From NCBI GenBank assembly GCA_003353785.1, contig PIVX01000007.1, positions 1-64,000 of the forward strand: DNA of 64,000 nt. The letters are read 5' to 3'. The stretch's first letter is position 1. Every line of letters begins with the position of its first letter. A program made the translations under genes and the position numbers. Under the pieces are notes generated by a model. That model saw only the letters and a list, made by a program, of their open reading frames with translations. It searched no databases and had not been told where the DNA came from. The stretch comes from Gammaproteobacteria bacterium. Its GTDB lineage: Bacteria > Pseudomonadota > Gammaproteobacteria > PIVX01. Shown here in pieces: positions 1 through 9,836 of the stretch.

Positions 1-873
1 TTCTTTATTAGCAGATTTATCCTTAAGAGCATCAGGATATTTATTCACAATAAACCTCAATATATCTAAATTACCAAATGTTGCTGAATATATTGCCGGA
101 GTAAAACCCTGCTTATCTTCATCCTTAAGAGCATCAGGATATTTACTCACAATAAACTTCAATATATCTAAATTACCTGCAGCTGATGCTTCCATTATAG
201 GAGTTACTCCATTCTTATCTTTATCTTTAAGAGAACTTGGATACTTATTATGAATAAATTTTAGTACATCTAAATGACCATTTCTAGCAGCATATATTGC
301 CGCCGTTTTACCATCTTTATTTCTATCTTTTAAAAAACCAGGTTTCTTACTATATATAAATTTTAGTATATCTAAATGACCTCTTGCTGCAGCGGTCAAC
401 GCTGCTGTCATACCCTCCTTTGTTCTATCCTTAAGTGAGCCTGAATATTTACTATATATAAATTTTAATATATCTGAGTATCCATTTGATGATGCATATA
501 TTGCAGGAGTTAAATTCTCTTTATCTCTATATCCAAAATCCACATTAGCTCTTGCTAAAATTTCAACAAATTTTTTATTCCCGTTTTTCACAGCATAAAA
601 TAAAAGATATCTCCTATTTTCATTATTTATATCTACTCCATTCTGAATGCTTTTGGTTATTAATTCTATAGCCTCTTGTGATTTATCTTTATTCTTACCC
701 GAAGATAGATAACAATATCCAAGACGAAACTGGGCTTCTATATTCTTATTTTCAGCTAAGGCTTTAAGATATTGTAGATCTTCACATGAGTAATCTACAG
801 AAAAAGCTAACGCACAAAAAATAGAGTTTAATAAAATAAATAAAATAGGTTTAATTATTTTTTTTAAGTACAA
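1..873 (-). CDS. secreted ankyrin-repeat protein (3' end cut off by window start)
   Basis: Open frame of 291 codons running off the window start. I place the start at a TTG (871-873) because GGAG lies 9 nt upstream and a signal peptide follows (basic MYLKKIIK, hydrophobic core, cut near CALA-FS). Residues about 30-75 look like one Sel1/TPR-like unit (AEAQFRLGYCYL-type). From about residue 90 there are at least six ankyrin units of about 34 residues, each with the pattern TPAIYAA..GHLDILKFI and ending in a KYPDALKDKDK-type linker. Ankyrin arrays bind proteins; in host-associated bacteria they are often secreted effectors, but that is inference here. The unknown C-terminus lies outside the window. 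Confidence 0.85.
   Translation of the reverse strand, partial: MYLKKIIKPILFILLNSIFCALAFSVDYSCEDLQYLKALAENKNIEAQFRLGYCYLSSGKNKDKSQEAIELITKSIQNGVDINNENRRYLLFYAVKNGNKKFVEILARANVDFGYRDKENLTPAIYASSNGYSDILKFIYSKYSGSLKDRTKEGMTAALTAAARGHLDILKFIYSKKPGFLKDRNKDGKTAAIYAARNGHLDVLKFIHNKYPSSLKDKDKNGVTPIMEASAAGNLDILKFIVSKYPDALKDEDKQGFTPAIYSATFGNLDILRFIVNKYPDALKDKSANKE
21..480 (-). repeat. tandem ankyrin-coding DNA repeats of about 102 bp
   Basis: Within the ankyrin gene, successive units are similar at DNA level. The segments at about 21-77 and 121-177 are near-identical (both contain AGAGCATCAGGATATTTA), and more diverged units follow at about 225, 330 and 430. This points to recent unit duplication by recombination or slippage. 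Confidence 0.75.
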
Positions 874-917
874 TTTATTTCACTCCATATATTTATTAAG
901 ATAGTTATCCTAATCTT

Positions 918-1361
918 TCACCAACCATACTCAACAAATGTCTCACCTTTTGAAATACACTCTATAGCATTTATAATATAAGGTATAGTACTATCAGGAA
1001 GATCATTCATTAAAAAAAAGGACAACGCAGAGCATTTGTTAGGTTCTTTATTTTGGATTTCACCTATCCAACTATCAGATATAAAAAACCAGTCCAAATA
1101 TTCAGTATCTCCCGCCATTCTATGCATAGTTAGCTTTAAGTCTAGACATGCAGGGGTAATTTTAACACCTATCTCCTCATGAGCTTCTCGTATTAAACCA
1201 TAAGTTGCCTTTTCATTGCCATCTAAATGTCCAGAAGGTAAACCATACCATCCATCCATATATCCCGTATCTTTTCTTTTTTGTAGCAAAACTTGTTTTT
1301 CTTTGATTAATAAGAGATGTACTGCTGGTGTGATCTTAAATCTATCTTTTCTTTTAGTCAT
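918..1361 (-). CDS. Nudix hydrolase (MutT-like)
   Basis: 147 residues. A complete Nudix box is visible at residues 44-66 (G44, E50, R58-E59, E62-E63, G65), the Mg2+-binding loop-helix-loop that cleaves nucleoside diphosphate-X compounds. The N-terminal strands (TPAVHLLLIKEKQVLLQKR) and the W-YGLPSGHL segment resemble MutT/NUDT1-like house-cleaning hydrolases, but substrate cannot be read from sequence. The gene stands alone between the ankyrin gene and an unknown exported protein, all on the minus strand. The ATG at 1361 has only a weak ribosome site. Confidence 0.85.
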   Translation of the reverse strand: MTKRKDRFKITPAVHLLLIKEKQVLLQKRKDTGYMDGWYGLPSGHLDGNEKATYGLIREAHEEIGVKITPACLDLKLTMHRMAGDTEYLDWFFISDSWIGEIQNKEPNKCSALSFFLMNDLPDSTIPYIINAIECISKGETFVEYGW

Positions 1362-1409
1362 TCAATTACCAAATTTTCTTAATTATACCCAAATATTACT
1401 AATAATGGA

Positions 1410-1994
1410 TTATCTTAGGTCATCCTCTGAAACATCTGATACGTATAAACCAGTTGATGATAATAAACCCTGTGCCTCATATTGATCTATTGCATAATTT
1501 TTTGTAATTATAATTTTTAAATTACTAAACTCACTTGTGACAGGAATAATATGTCCGTCAATGGAATTTGCTAAATCAGACAATTCAACGTTAGTTATTT
1601 TCTTTGGTGATAGGCAAAAACGATTCATTTCAGACATTACATCTAATACAATCGGTAAACATGAAATATTAATATATCTTTCTAAGACAGTATTTATCAT
1701 ATCCCGCGAAGGATTATTAGCATCGATAATAATTTCTACTGTGTTTATCCTAACATTAGATATAATGTTTGTATTAATATAAGTTAAATTACTTACCGTA
1801 CTATTTTTTTCAATAACCTTCTCGATTTTAGTAGGAACTTCCTTGCCACCAGCTCTCAAAATAATTATCATCCCCTCAATAGACTTACTTATATTATTCT
1901 GAACTTCAACTCTAAGGAAAGAACAATAGGCTTCTATATTAATCATGCAGAGAATTAAAATAACAAATTTTTTATTTAACTTTATATTTAACAC
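1410..1994 (-). CDS. uncharacterised exported protein
   Basis: 194 residues; no family recognised. The frame is open to 2030, but I choose the GTG at 1992-1994 because a perfect GGAGGT lies 8 nt upstream and the product then starts directly with a signal peptide (VLNIKLNKKFVILILCMINIEAYCSF). The mature part is mixed alpha/beta with many Ile, Asn and Ser and no obvious catalytic motif. It lies 42 nt downstream of the aromatic amino-acid permease on the same strand, so co-transcription is possible. Confidence 0.6.
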   Translation of the reverse strand: MLNIKLNKKFVILILCMINIEAYCSFLRVEVQNNISKSIEGMIIILRAGGKEVPTKIEKVIEKNSTVSNLTYINTNIISNVRINTVEIIIDANNPSRDMINTVLERYINISCLPIVLDVMSEMNRFCLSPKKITNVELSDLANSIDGHIIPVTSEFSNLKIIITKNYAIDQYEAQGLLSSTGLYVSDVSEDDLR

Positions 1995-2036
1995 TTTTAG
2001 ATACCTCCATTTATTTAAATCATAATACAAATTTTT

Positions 2037-3212
2037 TCATTTAGCCGCAATAAATAAAAATAATAAAGCAAGAACCATTTCTAAAGCTAAAATGAGCTTG
2101 CCTCCCCAAACCTGATAATCTCTTGCTGTTTTAAGCCTATAGCGACTATTCCATACCATTAATACAGGTAATATTATTAATATATATATTACCCAATATC
2201 CAGCATATCTAAACCCCATTAGAAAGGCCTTAGGATAGAAAACAGCCACCAACATAGGTGGAACTAAAGAAAACAGTGCCAAATAAGATCTCGGCATATT
2301 TTTCTTAAAAGTATTTTTGACTCCATCATCTAAAAAGTCTGCTAAACATAAAGAAATACCCAAAAAAGATGTTAAAACACATAAGGTATAAAACCCCATG
2401 GCAAATACTCGCATGGTTGTAGTTCTTGCCACTAATGAAAAAGCCCTAACCAGCTCAGCAACAGAATGATCAGAACTTGCAATATTATTCAGAATATCTG
2501 TTGGAATCACCCCCAAAACAATAAAGCACCATATCAAGTAACATCCAAGAGGAATTAAACTGCCAAATAGTAAAGCTTTTCTAAGTAATTTGATATCGCT
2601 ATTTAAATATTTCCTAATACTAGGAACTATAATGGCAAACCCAAATGAGGTCACTAAAACCAAAGTTATATTAGGTAATCTAGATAAATCTCCTTCAAAC
2701 AACCATTCTATTTTTATCAGATCAATAAAGCTCGCTATTAAAATTAAAAATAAAATCAATTTTATTAACATTAATAACTTATTAACATTATCCATTACCT
2801 TGATTCCTTTATAAATAAAAAAACCAAATAACATCCCTATAATTAAAACATCTAGCCAAAAAGGATGAATGAAAATACTACTAGTAATATCAAATAATAT
2901 GTCCCCAATAGCAGAAATATATGCCGACAATAATGTATAGAGTAACAATAAATAAACCACCCAGGTGAGAAAACCAAATTTCACCCCCAAGGTATTTCGA
3001 GCCATTGAAATTAAATTACTATCCTCTGGATATAATAAGTTAACTTCCAAAATAAGAAAGGCCCCAAATGTCATACAAGACCAACATATAAAAAATAAAC
3101 CTAAAGAATTAATAAATCCTGGACCTGCAACTACTGTTGGTAAAGCTAGCATTGCCGCACCAATACTAGTACCAACGACTAAAAGCATTGCTCCTAAAAA
3201 TTTATGTATCAT
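2037..3212 (-). CDS. aromatic amino acid permease, TyrP/Mtr (HAAAP) family
   Basis: 391 residues with about 11 membrane segments. The N-terminus KFLGAMLLVVGTSIGAAMLA is the family signature: the unwound first helix with GTSIGA glycines that binds substrate in APC-fold carriers. Known relatives (TyrP, TnaB, Mtr) import tyrosine or tryptophan with protons. A strong ribosome site (GGAGGT, 5 nt before the ATG) fixes the start. Homologues are common in Legionella, Coxiella and Chlamydia, which scavenge host amino acids. Substrate (Tyr, Trp or other) cannot be decided from sequence. Confidence 0.87.
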   Translation of the reverse strand: MIHKFLGAMLLVVGTSIGAAMLALPTVVAGPGFINSLGLFFICWSCMTFGAFLILEVNLLYPEDSNLISMARNTLGVKFGFLTWVVYLLLLYTLLSAYISAIGDILFDITSSIFIHPFWLDVLIIGMLFGFFIYKGIKVMDNVNKLLMLIKLILFLILIASFIDLIKIEWLFEGDLSRLPNITLVLVTSFGFAIIVPSIRKYLNSDIKLLRKALLFGSLIPLGCYLIWCFIVLGVIPTDILNNIASSDHSVAELVRAFSLVARTTTMRVFAMGFYTLCVLTSFLGISLCLADFLDDGVKNTFKKNMPRSYLALFSLVPPMLVAVFYPKAFLMGFRYAGYWVIYILIILPVLMVWNSRYRLKTARDYQVWGGKLILALEMVLALLFLFIAAK

Positions 3213-3368
3213 TCACTACCTCCATAAGAATTTATCTCGATAAATCACAACTTCACACATTAAACACAACTTGTCAACTAACGACGATTAACCTAATACT
3301 AAAATAATTTTATTTACCACGCCTTCGCTACCTATTATGATACAATCTGAAAAAACCAAGGATTCTTA

Positions 3369-3959
3369 ATGGAAATACTTTTAATTATATCTTCATATCT
3401 TATTGGTTCATTATCATCTAGTATCATTGTGTGTAAGATACTAAGATTACCAGATCCAAGAACAACTGGTTCTAAAAATGCCGGAGCCACAAATATATCC
3501 AGGTTTGCTAGTAAAAAAGTAACTTTCGTTGTTTTATTTGCAGACATTCTAAAAGGTGTTATCGCTATAGCTATTGCTGAATATTTTTTACTAGAAACCT
3601 TATTCATAAATATTATATCCATCGCGGTAGTATTAGGACATATATTCCCTATTTTCTTTAACTTTAGAGGAGGAAAAGGAATTGCTACTTTCTTTGGCGT
3701 ATTAATTATTCTATCCCCAACATTAAGTATAATTGCCCTTATAAGCTGGATATTAGTAATCCTTTTATTTAAATATTCGTCACTAGCATCAATTGTTAGT
3801 ACAATAGTAGTAGCTATATTTTCTTACTTTATTTCCTATGATAATTTTATAGGACTAACTATACTTAGCCTACTGCTTATTATTAAGCACCAAGAAAATA
3901 TTGTTAGGTTAATCAAAGGTAAAGAGAATAAAATTGGCAATAAAAATAAAGTCAGTTAG
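3369..3959 (+). CDS. plsY: glycerol-3-phosphate acyltransferase PlsY
   Basis: 196 residues, about five membrane helices, normal length. PlsY moves an acyl group from acyl-phosphate to glycerol-3-phosphate, the first step of phospholipid synthesis. Family motifs are clear: SYLIGSLSSSIIVCKI at the N-terminus, DPRTTGSKNAGATN around residue 30 and the glycine-rich FNFRGGKGIATFFG near residue 97. The stop overlaps the 3' end of convergent tsaD by 8 bp, a gene pair conserved in gammaproteobacteria. plsC and pssA elsewhere in the window belong to the same pathway. Confidence 0.95.
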   Translation: MEILLIISSYLIGSLSSSIIVCKILRLPDPRTTGSKNAGATNISRFASKKVTFVVLFADILKGVIAIAIAEYFLLETLFINIISIAVVLGHIFPIFFNFRGGKGIATFFGVLIILSPTLSIIALISWILVILLFKYSSLASIVSTIVVAIFSYFISYDNFIGLTILSLLLIIKHQENIVRLIKGKENKIGNKNKVS

Positions 3960-4971
3960 ACATTCTTAATTCATCCAGTGGCCATCTTGGATTAACTTTT
4001 ATTCCAAGTTCCTGATCCACAACATTATCACGTAAATATCTATACCCTGTTATAGCAACCATAGCTCCGTTATCCGTACAATATTTTTGTAAAGGACAGA
4101 AAAAATCAACCCCCAAATCACTACAAATATTTGCAAGTGCTTTCCTAAGACTAACATTTGCCGCAACTCCACCAGCTAAAACAAAATTTTTCATTCCAGT
4201 TTGTAAGATAGCTTTTCTGACTTTTATAGATATAACTTCAACTATTGTACTTTCCAAGGCACAACAAATATCTTTAATGTCCTGATTGTTTATTGATAAC
4301 TTACCATACAAGTTTCTAACACTTGTTTTTAAACCACTAAAACTAAAATTTAAATTATCGTGCTTGGCCATTGGCTTAGGTAAATTAAACCTCCCTTTTT
4401 CACCTAACTTTGCAAAATTTGCAATAACTGGTCCTCCTGGATAACCAAGCTTTAACAGCTTAGCCGTCTTATCAAAGCATTCACCGACGGCATCATCCAG
4501 AGTTTGTCCAAGAATGTGATATCTACTTATACTAATGGCATTCACTAATAAGGTGTGTCCTCCAGACACTAATAACCCTAGAAAAGGAAATTTTGGGGGA
4601 TTCTCAAGTAACATAGCTGCCATAAAATGAGCTTCTAAATGATTAATACCAATACTAGGCTTGTCTAAAGCCCAAGCTAGGCTTTTAGTAAAAGTAGTTC
4701 CCACCAACAGAGAGCCCATTAACCCAGGGCCTTTAGTATAAGCAAATCCATCTAGATTCTTAAGATCTATTTGAGTTTGTCGTAATAGTTGAGTTAGTAA
4801 TGGCATAATTTTGCGAATATGATCACGAGATGCTAATTCAGGCACAATGCCACCAAACTCTTCATGCAACTTAGTTTGACTATAAAGAAGATGTTCTACG
4901 GTATGATACCGAGAATCATAAATAGCAATCCCAGTATCATCGCAAGATGTTTCAACCCCTAATATTTTCAT
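3952..4971 (-). CDS. tsaD: tRNA threonylcarbamoyladenosine synthase subunit TsaD
   Basis: 339 residues, full length. TsaD, with TsaB and TsaE, transfers threonylcarbamoyl to A37 of ANN-decoding tRNAs. The start MKILGVETSCDDTGIA, the metal-binding HLEAH (H111, H115), and the ASKHA glycine loops (LVSGGHTLL, VLAGGVAAN, CTDNGAM) are intact. It is divergent from rpsU, the standard gammaproteobacterial arrangement, and the promoter region is shared in the 138-bp gap. Confidence 0.96.
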   Translation of the reverse strand: MKILGVETSCDDTGIAIYDSRYHTVEHLLYSQTKLHEEFGGIVPELASRDHIRKIMPLLTQLLRQTQIDLKNLDGFAYTKGPGLMGSLLVGTTFTKSLAWALDKPSIGINHLEAHFMAAMLLENPPKFPFLGLLVSGGHTLLVNAISISRYHILGQTLDDAVGECFDKTAKLLKLGYPGGPVIANFAKLGEKGRFNLPKPMAKHDNLNFSFSGLKTSVRNLYGKLSINNQDIKDICCALESTIVEVISIKVRKAILQTGMKNFVLAGGVAANVSLRKALANICSDLGVDFFCPLQKYCTDNGAMVAITGYRYLRDNVVDQELGIKVNPRWPLDELRMSN

Positions 4972-5040
4972 TTTTGACTAAACTATGACCAAATTTATTT
5001 AAAATTACGCCACTTCTATATATACAAAAGTATGTAGCCC

Positions 5041-5070
5041 TTGACTCATAACGACCTAAAAGCATATGAT
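5041..5070 (+). promoter_or_regulatory. sigma-70 promoter for rpsU-yqeY-dnaG-rpoD
   Basis: TTGACT (5041-5046), 18-nt spacer, TATGAT (5065-5070), placed 40 bp before rpsU. It is a close consensus match in the position expected for the macromolecular synthesis operon. Predicted from sequence only. Confidence 0.6.
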
Positions 5071-5109
5071 TACACAATTTATACAGTAACTGAAGAGGGT
5101 TTTAAATAA

Positions 5110-5331
5110 ATGCCATATATTCGCGTAAAAGAAGGTGATAATCCAGAGTATGCTCTGCGTAAGTTTAAACGTGCTTGTGAAAAAGCTGGGATTCTAACAG
5201 AATGCAGAAAACGTGAATTTTACGAAAAACCTACATCAGAACGCAAAAGAAAAAAAATAGCAGCAATAAAAAGGCACGCTAAAAAGATAATTAGAGAATC
5301 TTTTAATAGACGTGACGCACGCAGACGTTAA
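5110..5331 (+). CDS. rpsU: 30S ribosomal protein S21
   Basis: 73 residues, very basic, full length. S21 binds near the 3' end of 16S rRNA and helps initiation. The sequence ([20 protein letters not shown], then the Arg/Lys-rich C-terminal helix ending RRDARRR) is diagnostic. GAAGAGGG lies about 7 nt before the ATG. First gene of the rpsU-yqeY-dnaG-rpoD cluster; yqeY begins 5 nt after its stop. Confidence 0.97.
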   Translation: MPYIRVKEGDNPEYALRKFKRACEKAGILTECRKREFYEKPTSERKRKKIAAIKRHAKKIIRESFNRRDARRR

Positions 5332-5336
5332 TAAAT

Positions 5337-5786
5337 ATGTCCTCTATAAAAGAAAATTTAAAGAACTTACTAATCACAAGCCAAAAAGCTAAAGAAAGCA
5401 AAAAGCTTGCCGTACTTCGTCAGATAACCGCAGCTATTAAACAAATAGAAATTGATAACAAAATAGAGACTGATGATGTAGCATTAACTAAACTATTTGC
5501 CAAACTTATTAAACAAAGAAAAGAATCAATTATGCAATTTCAAAAAGCTGATAGGCAAGACCTGATTGCTCAGGAAAACTATGAAATTGATATAATCCAA
5601 CAATTCTTACCTCCTCCGCTTGCAGATAGTGAATTACAAAAACTTATTAAAGATACAATTGATTCAACCTCCGCTAAATCAGTCAAAGATATGGGCAAAG
5701 TACTCGGAGCAATAAAATCAAAAATAATTGGCCGTGCAGATATGGCAAAAGTCAGCACTTTAATTAAAGAATCCTTAAATAATTAA
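5337..5786 (+). CDS. yqeY: GatB/YqeY domain protein
   Basis: 149 residues, normal length. The domain matches the tRNA-binding tail of amidotransferase subunit GatB, but the stand-alone protein's role is not settled. Family landmarks are the N-terminal helix with LAVLRQITAAIKQIEID, the middle RKESIMQFQKADRQDL, and the C-terminal KDMGKVLGAIKSKIIGRADMA. It lies between rpsU and dnaG, as in many gammaproteobacteria, and is almost certainly co-transcribed with them. Confidence 0.92.
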   Translation: MSSIKENLKNLLITSQKAKESKKLAVLRQITAAIKQIEIDNKIETDDVALTKLFAKLIKQRKESIMQFQKADRQDLIAQENYEIDIIQQFLPPPLADSELQKLIKDTIDSTSAKSVKDMGKVLGAIKSKIIGRADMAKVSTLIKESLNN

Positions 5787-5830
5787 TACAAGCTAAATTA
5801 TCGTATTAATTCTATTTTCCGGAATACATA

Positions 5831-7567
5831 ATGGTTAATCACCGTATAGAGCAAAATTTCATTGACGATATTATTGTAAAAACTGATATCATAAACTTGA
5901 TAGAAGAATATATTCCATTAAAAAAACAAGGGAATAATTACTCAGCTAACTGCCCTTTTCACGAAGAAAATACTCCTTCTTTTACAGTAAATACCCAGAA
6001 ACAGTTCTTCTACTGTTTTGGCTGCAGATCTTCTGGTAATGCGATAACCTTTATCATGAAATATGAGAATATTGAATTTTTAGATGCTATTGAAAAACTT
6101 GCTAATGCTGTGGGAATGACTATCCCAAAAACAGCTAGCATTAGCCCCGGTATAAATAATTTATATGATATTACAAAAATAGCATGTTTATTTTATGAAG
6201 AACAATTACGTAATAATAATAAACATCCAGCTATAAATTATTTAAAAAGCAGGAATATAACAGGAACTACAGCAAAATTCTTTCGAATTGGTTATGCTAT
6301 CCCAGGATGGCGTAACCTTGCTAATACATTAATTCAAAAAAAATATTCTTTAAAAGATGCAGAACAAGCAGGACTTATAAAAATTAACCTTGGGAAAAAA
6401 GAATATGACTTCTTCAGAGATAGGATAATCTTTCCTATTCGTGACCATCGTGGTCAGATTGTAGGCTTTGGTGGCCGAACCATAAAAAATGGAGAAGAAG
6501 CTAAATACCTAAATTCTCCTGAATCAAATATATTTCATAAAAGCAAATTATTATATGGATTATATGAAGCTATCCAATCAAATAAAAAACTAGATCAAGT
6601 AATAATTGTAGAAGGCTATTTAGACGTAATTGCATTACATCAACATGGAATTAAAAATGCAATAGCTATTCTAGGAACAGCGATCAAAAAAGAGCACATG
6701 AACCTAATATGTCGTTATACAAAAAAAATTATTTTTTGTTTTGATGGCGATGTTGCTGGCAAGTCAGCGGCAAAAACAGCAATGTCTACTTGTCTATCTC
6801 TTTTAGATAACGATATGGAAATTAAATTTGTCTTTTTGCCATCTGGAGACGATCCAGATAGTATTATTAATAACAAAGGTATTGAAGTATTTAAATCCAC
6901 ATTAGAACGTACAATACCTATTGACCAGTTATTTTTTAAAACCATGACCAATAAATTAAATTTGGCTGAAACAGCTGATAAAAGTAAATTAATTTCCAAG
7001 TGTGTTCCAATTTTATCTAGCATACCAGGTTCAATAATATCACATATAATGTTTGATAATTTAAGTAAGCTAGTTCATGTTAACATAGATGAATTACAAG
7101 CATTCGAAAAAAATCCCTCAGAGCAAAATACTCCAATACATCAAGTTCAACACAATCATAAATCTTCAACTATTAACATTCTAATGTCTTTACTTATACA
7201 ATTCCCACATTTAAAATCTCACATCACTGAAAAACATTTTGCGACAATTAGCAAATATCCTAATAACGAACTGTTACTCAAATTAATTGAAATTATTAAT
7301 CAAAATCCAAATATTAACACCGCTGGTATAACAGAAAAATGGCGAGAACATAAACATCATGCCTTGATTAACAAATTAGCGTCACGGGATACTGGTACAT
7401 TAGATAAATTTATAAAAATAGAATTCATAGGTTTTTTAGACAAATTGCAAGATAATCTAAATAACATAAAAATAAACCAGCTTTTAGAAACATTAAATAG
7501 TAATAATACTAAGCAAGCAGAAAGAGTTTTACTCTCAAATTTGATAAAACAGAAAAAAGGGTTATAA
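5831..7567 (+). CDS. dnaG: DNA primase
   Basis: 578 residues, the usual size. DnaG makes RNA primers at the replication fork. The CHC2 zinc-binding module is intact (C41, H44, C62, C65). The catalytic core and TOPRIM domain are recognisable: FGGRTIKNGEEAKYLNSPES, then VEGYLDVIALHQHG carrying the conserved Glu, and CFDGDVAGKSAA with the metal-binding Asp. The C-terminal 130 residues, which would contact DnaB helicase, are Asn/Lys-rich and diverged. Third gene of the rpsU operon. Confidence 0.96.
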   Translation: MVNHRIEQNFIDDIIVKTDIINLIEEYIPLKKQGNNYSANCPFHEENTPSFTVNTQKQFFYCFGCRSSGNAITFIMKYENIEFLDAIEKLANAVGMTIPKTASISPGINNLYDITKIACLFYEEQLRNNNKHPAINYLKSRNITGTTAKFFRIGYAIPGWRNLANTLIQKKYSLKDAEQAGLIKINLGKKEYDFFRDRIIFPIRDHRGQIVGFGGRTIKNGEEAKYLNSPESNIFHKSKLLYGLYEAIQSNKKLDQVIIVEGYLDVIALHQHGIKNAIAILGTAIKKEHMNLICRYTKKIIFCFDGDVAGKSAAKTAMSTCLSLLDNDMEIKFVFLPSGDDPDSIINNKGIEVFKSTLERTIPIDQLFFKTMTNKLNLAETADKSKLISKCVPILSSIPGSIISHIMFDNLSKLVHVNIDELQAFEKNPSEQNTPIHQVQHNHKSSTINILMSLLIQFPHLKSHITEKHFATISKYPNNELLLKLIEIINQNPNINTAGITEKWREHKHHALINKLASRDTGTLDKFIKIEFIGFLDKLQDNLNNIKINQLLETLNSNNTKQAERVLLSNLIKQKKGL

Positions 7568-7692
7568 TCAAATTATAATTTAAAATACAATTGTATAATA
7601 TTAGCGCACGGAGTGCTACATACTAGTAGATAACATAATACTACTGGTTTATACTCAGGGACTGTTTTTAACATAAAAATTATTGGTCTCTT

Positions 7693-9549
7693 ATGAGTAT
7701 AAATGATAACGAGCGACAGCGCTCTCAATTAAAACGCTTAATCAAATTAGGCAAAGAACAAAACTATTTAACCTATCCACAAATAAATGATCTTCTCCCT
7801 AATATTATTGACACCGAACATTTTGATGTTGTCATAGGTACTTTAGAAAATATGGGGATAAAGGTATTTGAAAATCCCCCCACTGAAGCTGAGCTAATGC
7901 TGGCTAACGATGTCAATGACTCAGATGATGAAGAAGTAGAAGAAGCAGCCGCTGTTCTTGCTGATGTAGAAAAAGAGACTGGCAGAACGACTGATCCCGT
8001 TAGAATGTACATGAGAGAAATGGGAACAGTTGAACTCTTAACCCGTGAGGGAGAGATAGAGATTGCTAAAAAGATCGAAGAAGGCGTAAAACAAGTAATT
8101 ACTTCTCTTGTTGACTATCCATATTGTGTCCAATACATCTTAGAAAAATATGAAAATTGTTTGAAAGGTGATATTAAAATTTCAGATATTATTTCTGGTT
8201 TAAGAGCTGGTGAAGAAGCTCCTATTTCAAATATAGGTAGTATGAATGAAGGAGAAAATAGTTTTAAGGAAGAAGAAGATGATGATGACGACGATGAGAC
8301 AGGAGATAACGGCCCAGATCTTGAAACTGTTTCCCCATATTTCGAGAACCTAAAACAAGCATTTGCTAAATCTTCCGAATATGAAGCAAAAAAAGGTAGT
8401 GTTAATAAAAATGCTCAAAATAAACTAAAAGAAGCATTTATGGAATTAAAATATATTCCTAAACTTATAGATCAATTAATACGTTCTACTCGAAGTTTGT
8501 TGGAGTTTATTAGATCGCAAGAAAGAATAATAATGGAAATTTGCATAGAAAAAGCCAAAATGCCACGAAAATTATTTATAACATCTTTTAAAAATAATGA
8601 AACAAATCTAGAGTGGGTTAACCAACTAACAACTGCCCAAAATTCTAGCTCTTATAATGCGGAACCATGGGATTCAAAACAATTAATAAATTTTGAAAAT
8701 GAAATAAAACGTTCTCAGAGAAAGTTAATTGCTCATGCAGAACAAACTGGATTAATAATATCACGAGTCAAAGCTATTAATAGAGAAATGTCCTTGGGTG
8801 AAGCAAAAGCTAGACGAGCAAAAAAAGAAATGGTTGAAGCTAACTTACGCTTGGTAATATCAATAGCTAAAAAATATACCAATCGAGGATTACAGTTTCT
8901 AGATCTTATTCAGGAAGGCAATATTGGTTTAATGAAGGCAGTCGACAAATTCGAATATAGAAGAGGATATAAATTTTCTACTTACGCTACATGGTGGATC
9001 CGACAAGCTATTACTCGCTCAATAGCAGATCAGGCCAGAACTATTAGAATTCCTGTTCACATGATTGAAACTATTAACAAATTAAATCGTATTTCAAGGC
9101 AAATGCTCCAAGAATTTGGCAGAGAACCCCAGCCAGATGAACTAGCAGAAAGAATGGAAATGCCAGAAGATAAAGTACGTAAAGTTTTAAAAATAGCAAA
9201 AGAGCCTATATCGATGGAAACTCCGATTGGAGATGATGAAGATTCTCATTTAGGAGATTTTATTGAAGATGCTAACGTTGAAAACCCCATTGATTCCGCA
9301 ACAATTGCTGGTTTAAAAGAAGCAACTTCAGAAATATTATCATCTTTAACTCCAAGAGAGGCTAAAGTTTTACGGATGAGATTTGGAATTGATATGAATA
9401 CTGATCATACTCTTGAAGAAGTTGGACAACAATTTGATGTAACCAGAGAAAGAATTCGCCAAATAGAAGCAAAAGCCCTGCGTAAACTTAGACATCCATC
9501 TAGATCGGGAAAATTAAAAAGTTTTATTCTCGATCAAGAACAAAGCTAA
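7693..9549 (+). CDS. rpoD: RNA polymerase primary sigma factor RpoD (sigma-70)
   Basis: 618 residues, full length. Region 1.1 is at the N-terminus, followed by an acidic run (about residues 195-205, [10 protein letters not shown]) in the non-conserved region. Regions 2.1-2.4 are nearly invariant (about residues 385-440, including [19 protein letters not shown] and [15 protein letters not shown]), region 3 follows, and region 4.2 contains the helix-turn-helix [19 protein letters not shown] 125-bp gap after dnaG could hold an extra promoter. tRNA(CAT) follows downstream as in E. coli (rpoD-ileX). Confidence 0.97.
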   Translation: MSINDNERQRSQLKRLIKLGKEQNYLTYPQINDLLPNIIDTEHFDVVIGTLENMGIKVFENPPTEAELMLANDVNDSDDEEVEEAAAVLADVEKETGRTTDPVRMYMREMGTVELLTREGEIEIAKKIEEGVKQVITSLVDYPYCVQYILEKYENCLKGDIKISDIISGLRAGEEAPISNIGSMNEGENSFKEEEDDDDDDETGDNGPDLETVSPYFENLKQAFAKSSEYEAKKGSVNKNAQNKLKEAFMELKYIPKLIDQLIRSTRSLLEFIRSQERIIMEICIEKAKMPRKLFITSFKNNETNLEWVNQLTTAQNSSSYNAEPWDSKQLINFENEIKRSQRKLIAHAEQTGLIISRVKAINREMSLGEAKARRAKKEMVEANLRLVISIAKKYTNRGLQFLDLIQEGNIGLMKAVDKFEYRRGYKFSTYATWWIRQAITRSIADQARTIRIPVHMIETINKLNRISRQMLQEFGREPQPDELAERMEMPEDKVRKVLKIAKEPISMETPIGDDEDSHLGDFIEDANVENPIDSATIAGLKEATSEILSSLTPREAKVLRMRFGIDMNTDHTLEEVGQQFDVTRERIRQIEAKALRKLRHPSRSGKLKSFILDQEQS

Positions 9550-9559
9550 TATATATTTA

Positions 9560-9700
9560 TAACATAGATAACCCAACCCCTGTTGGAGCATGATTTTTAG
9601 TCTTATATTCTGGTTTCACCCTAGTTCTGCTAGCGCAGAATTTTTGATATTTTTATTGCCGCATTATAATCGCTGTCTATAATCCATCTACATTCCTATT
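9560..9700 (-). mobile_element. decayed tnpB (IS200/IS605 OrfB) 3' end
   Basis: Read on the minus strand, about 9640-9680 gives SDYNAAIKISKIL, matching the conserved C-terminal DRDYNAAxNIL block of TnpB. Across two frameshifts it continues as ALAELG, RVKPEYK and TGVGLS, a typical TnpB tail. Stops and frame changes show it is dead, and no upstream part of the gene is present. Together with the next remnant it fills most of the gap between rpoD and the gene at 10205. Confidence 0.6.
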
Positions 9701-9836
9701 AATAAATATAATTCCAGTAACACAAGCAATTTAATAAATCAAATATCAGTAAAATATAAAGCCTTATTTTTATACAATGTTAATAATATATCCTTGCACA
9801 TTATAAAATCTTCCATGATAATAACGATTCCATATC

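Noticed and set aside
7568..7692. Imperfect stem (ACTAGTAG with CTACTGGT) before rpoD as a possible thermosensor or attenuator
   Set aside because: Short, one mismatch, not positioned over the ribosome site, and no T-run follows.
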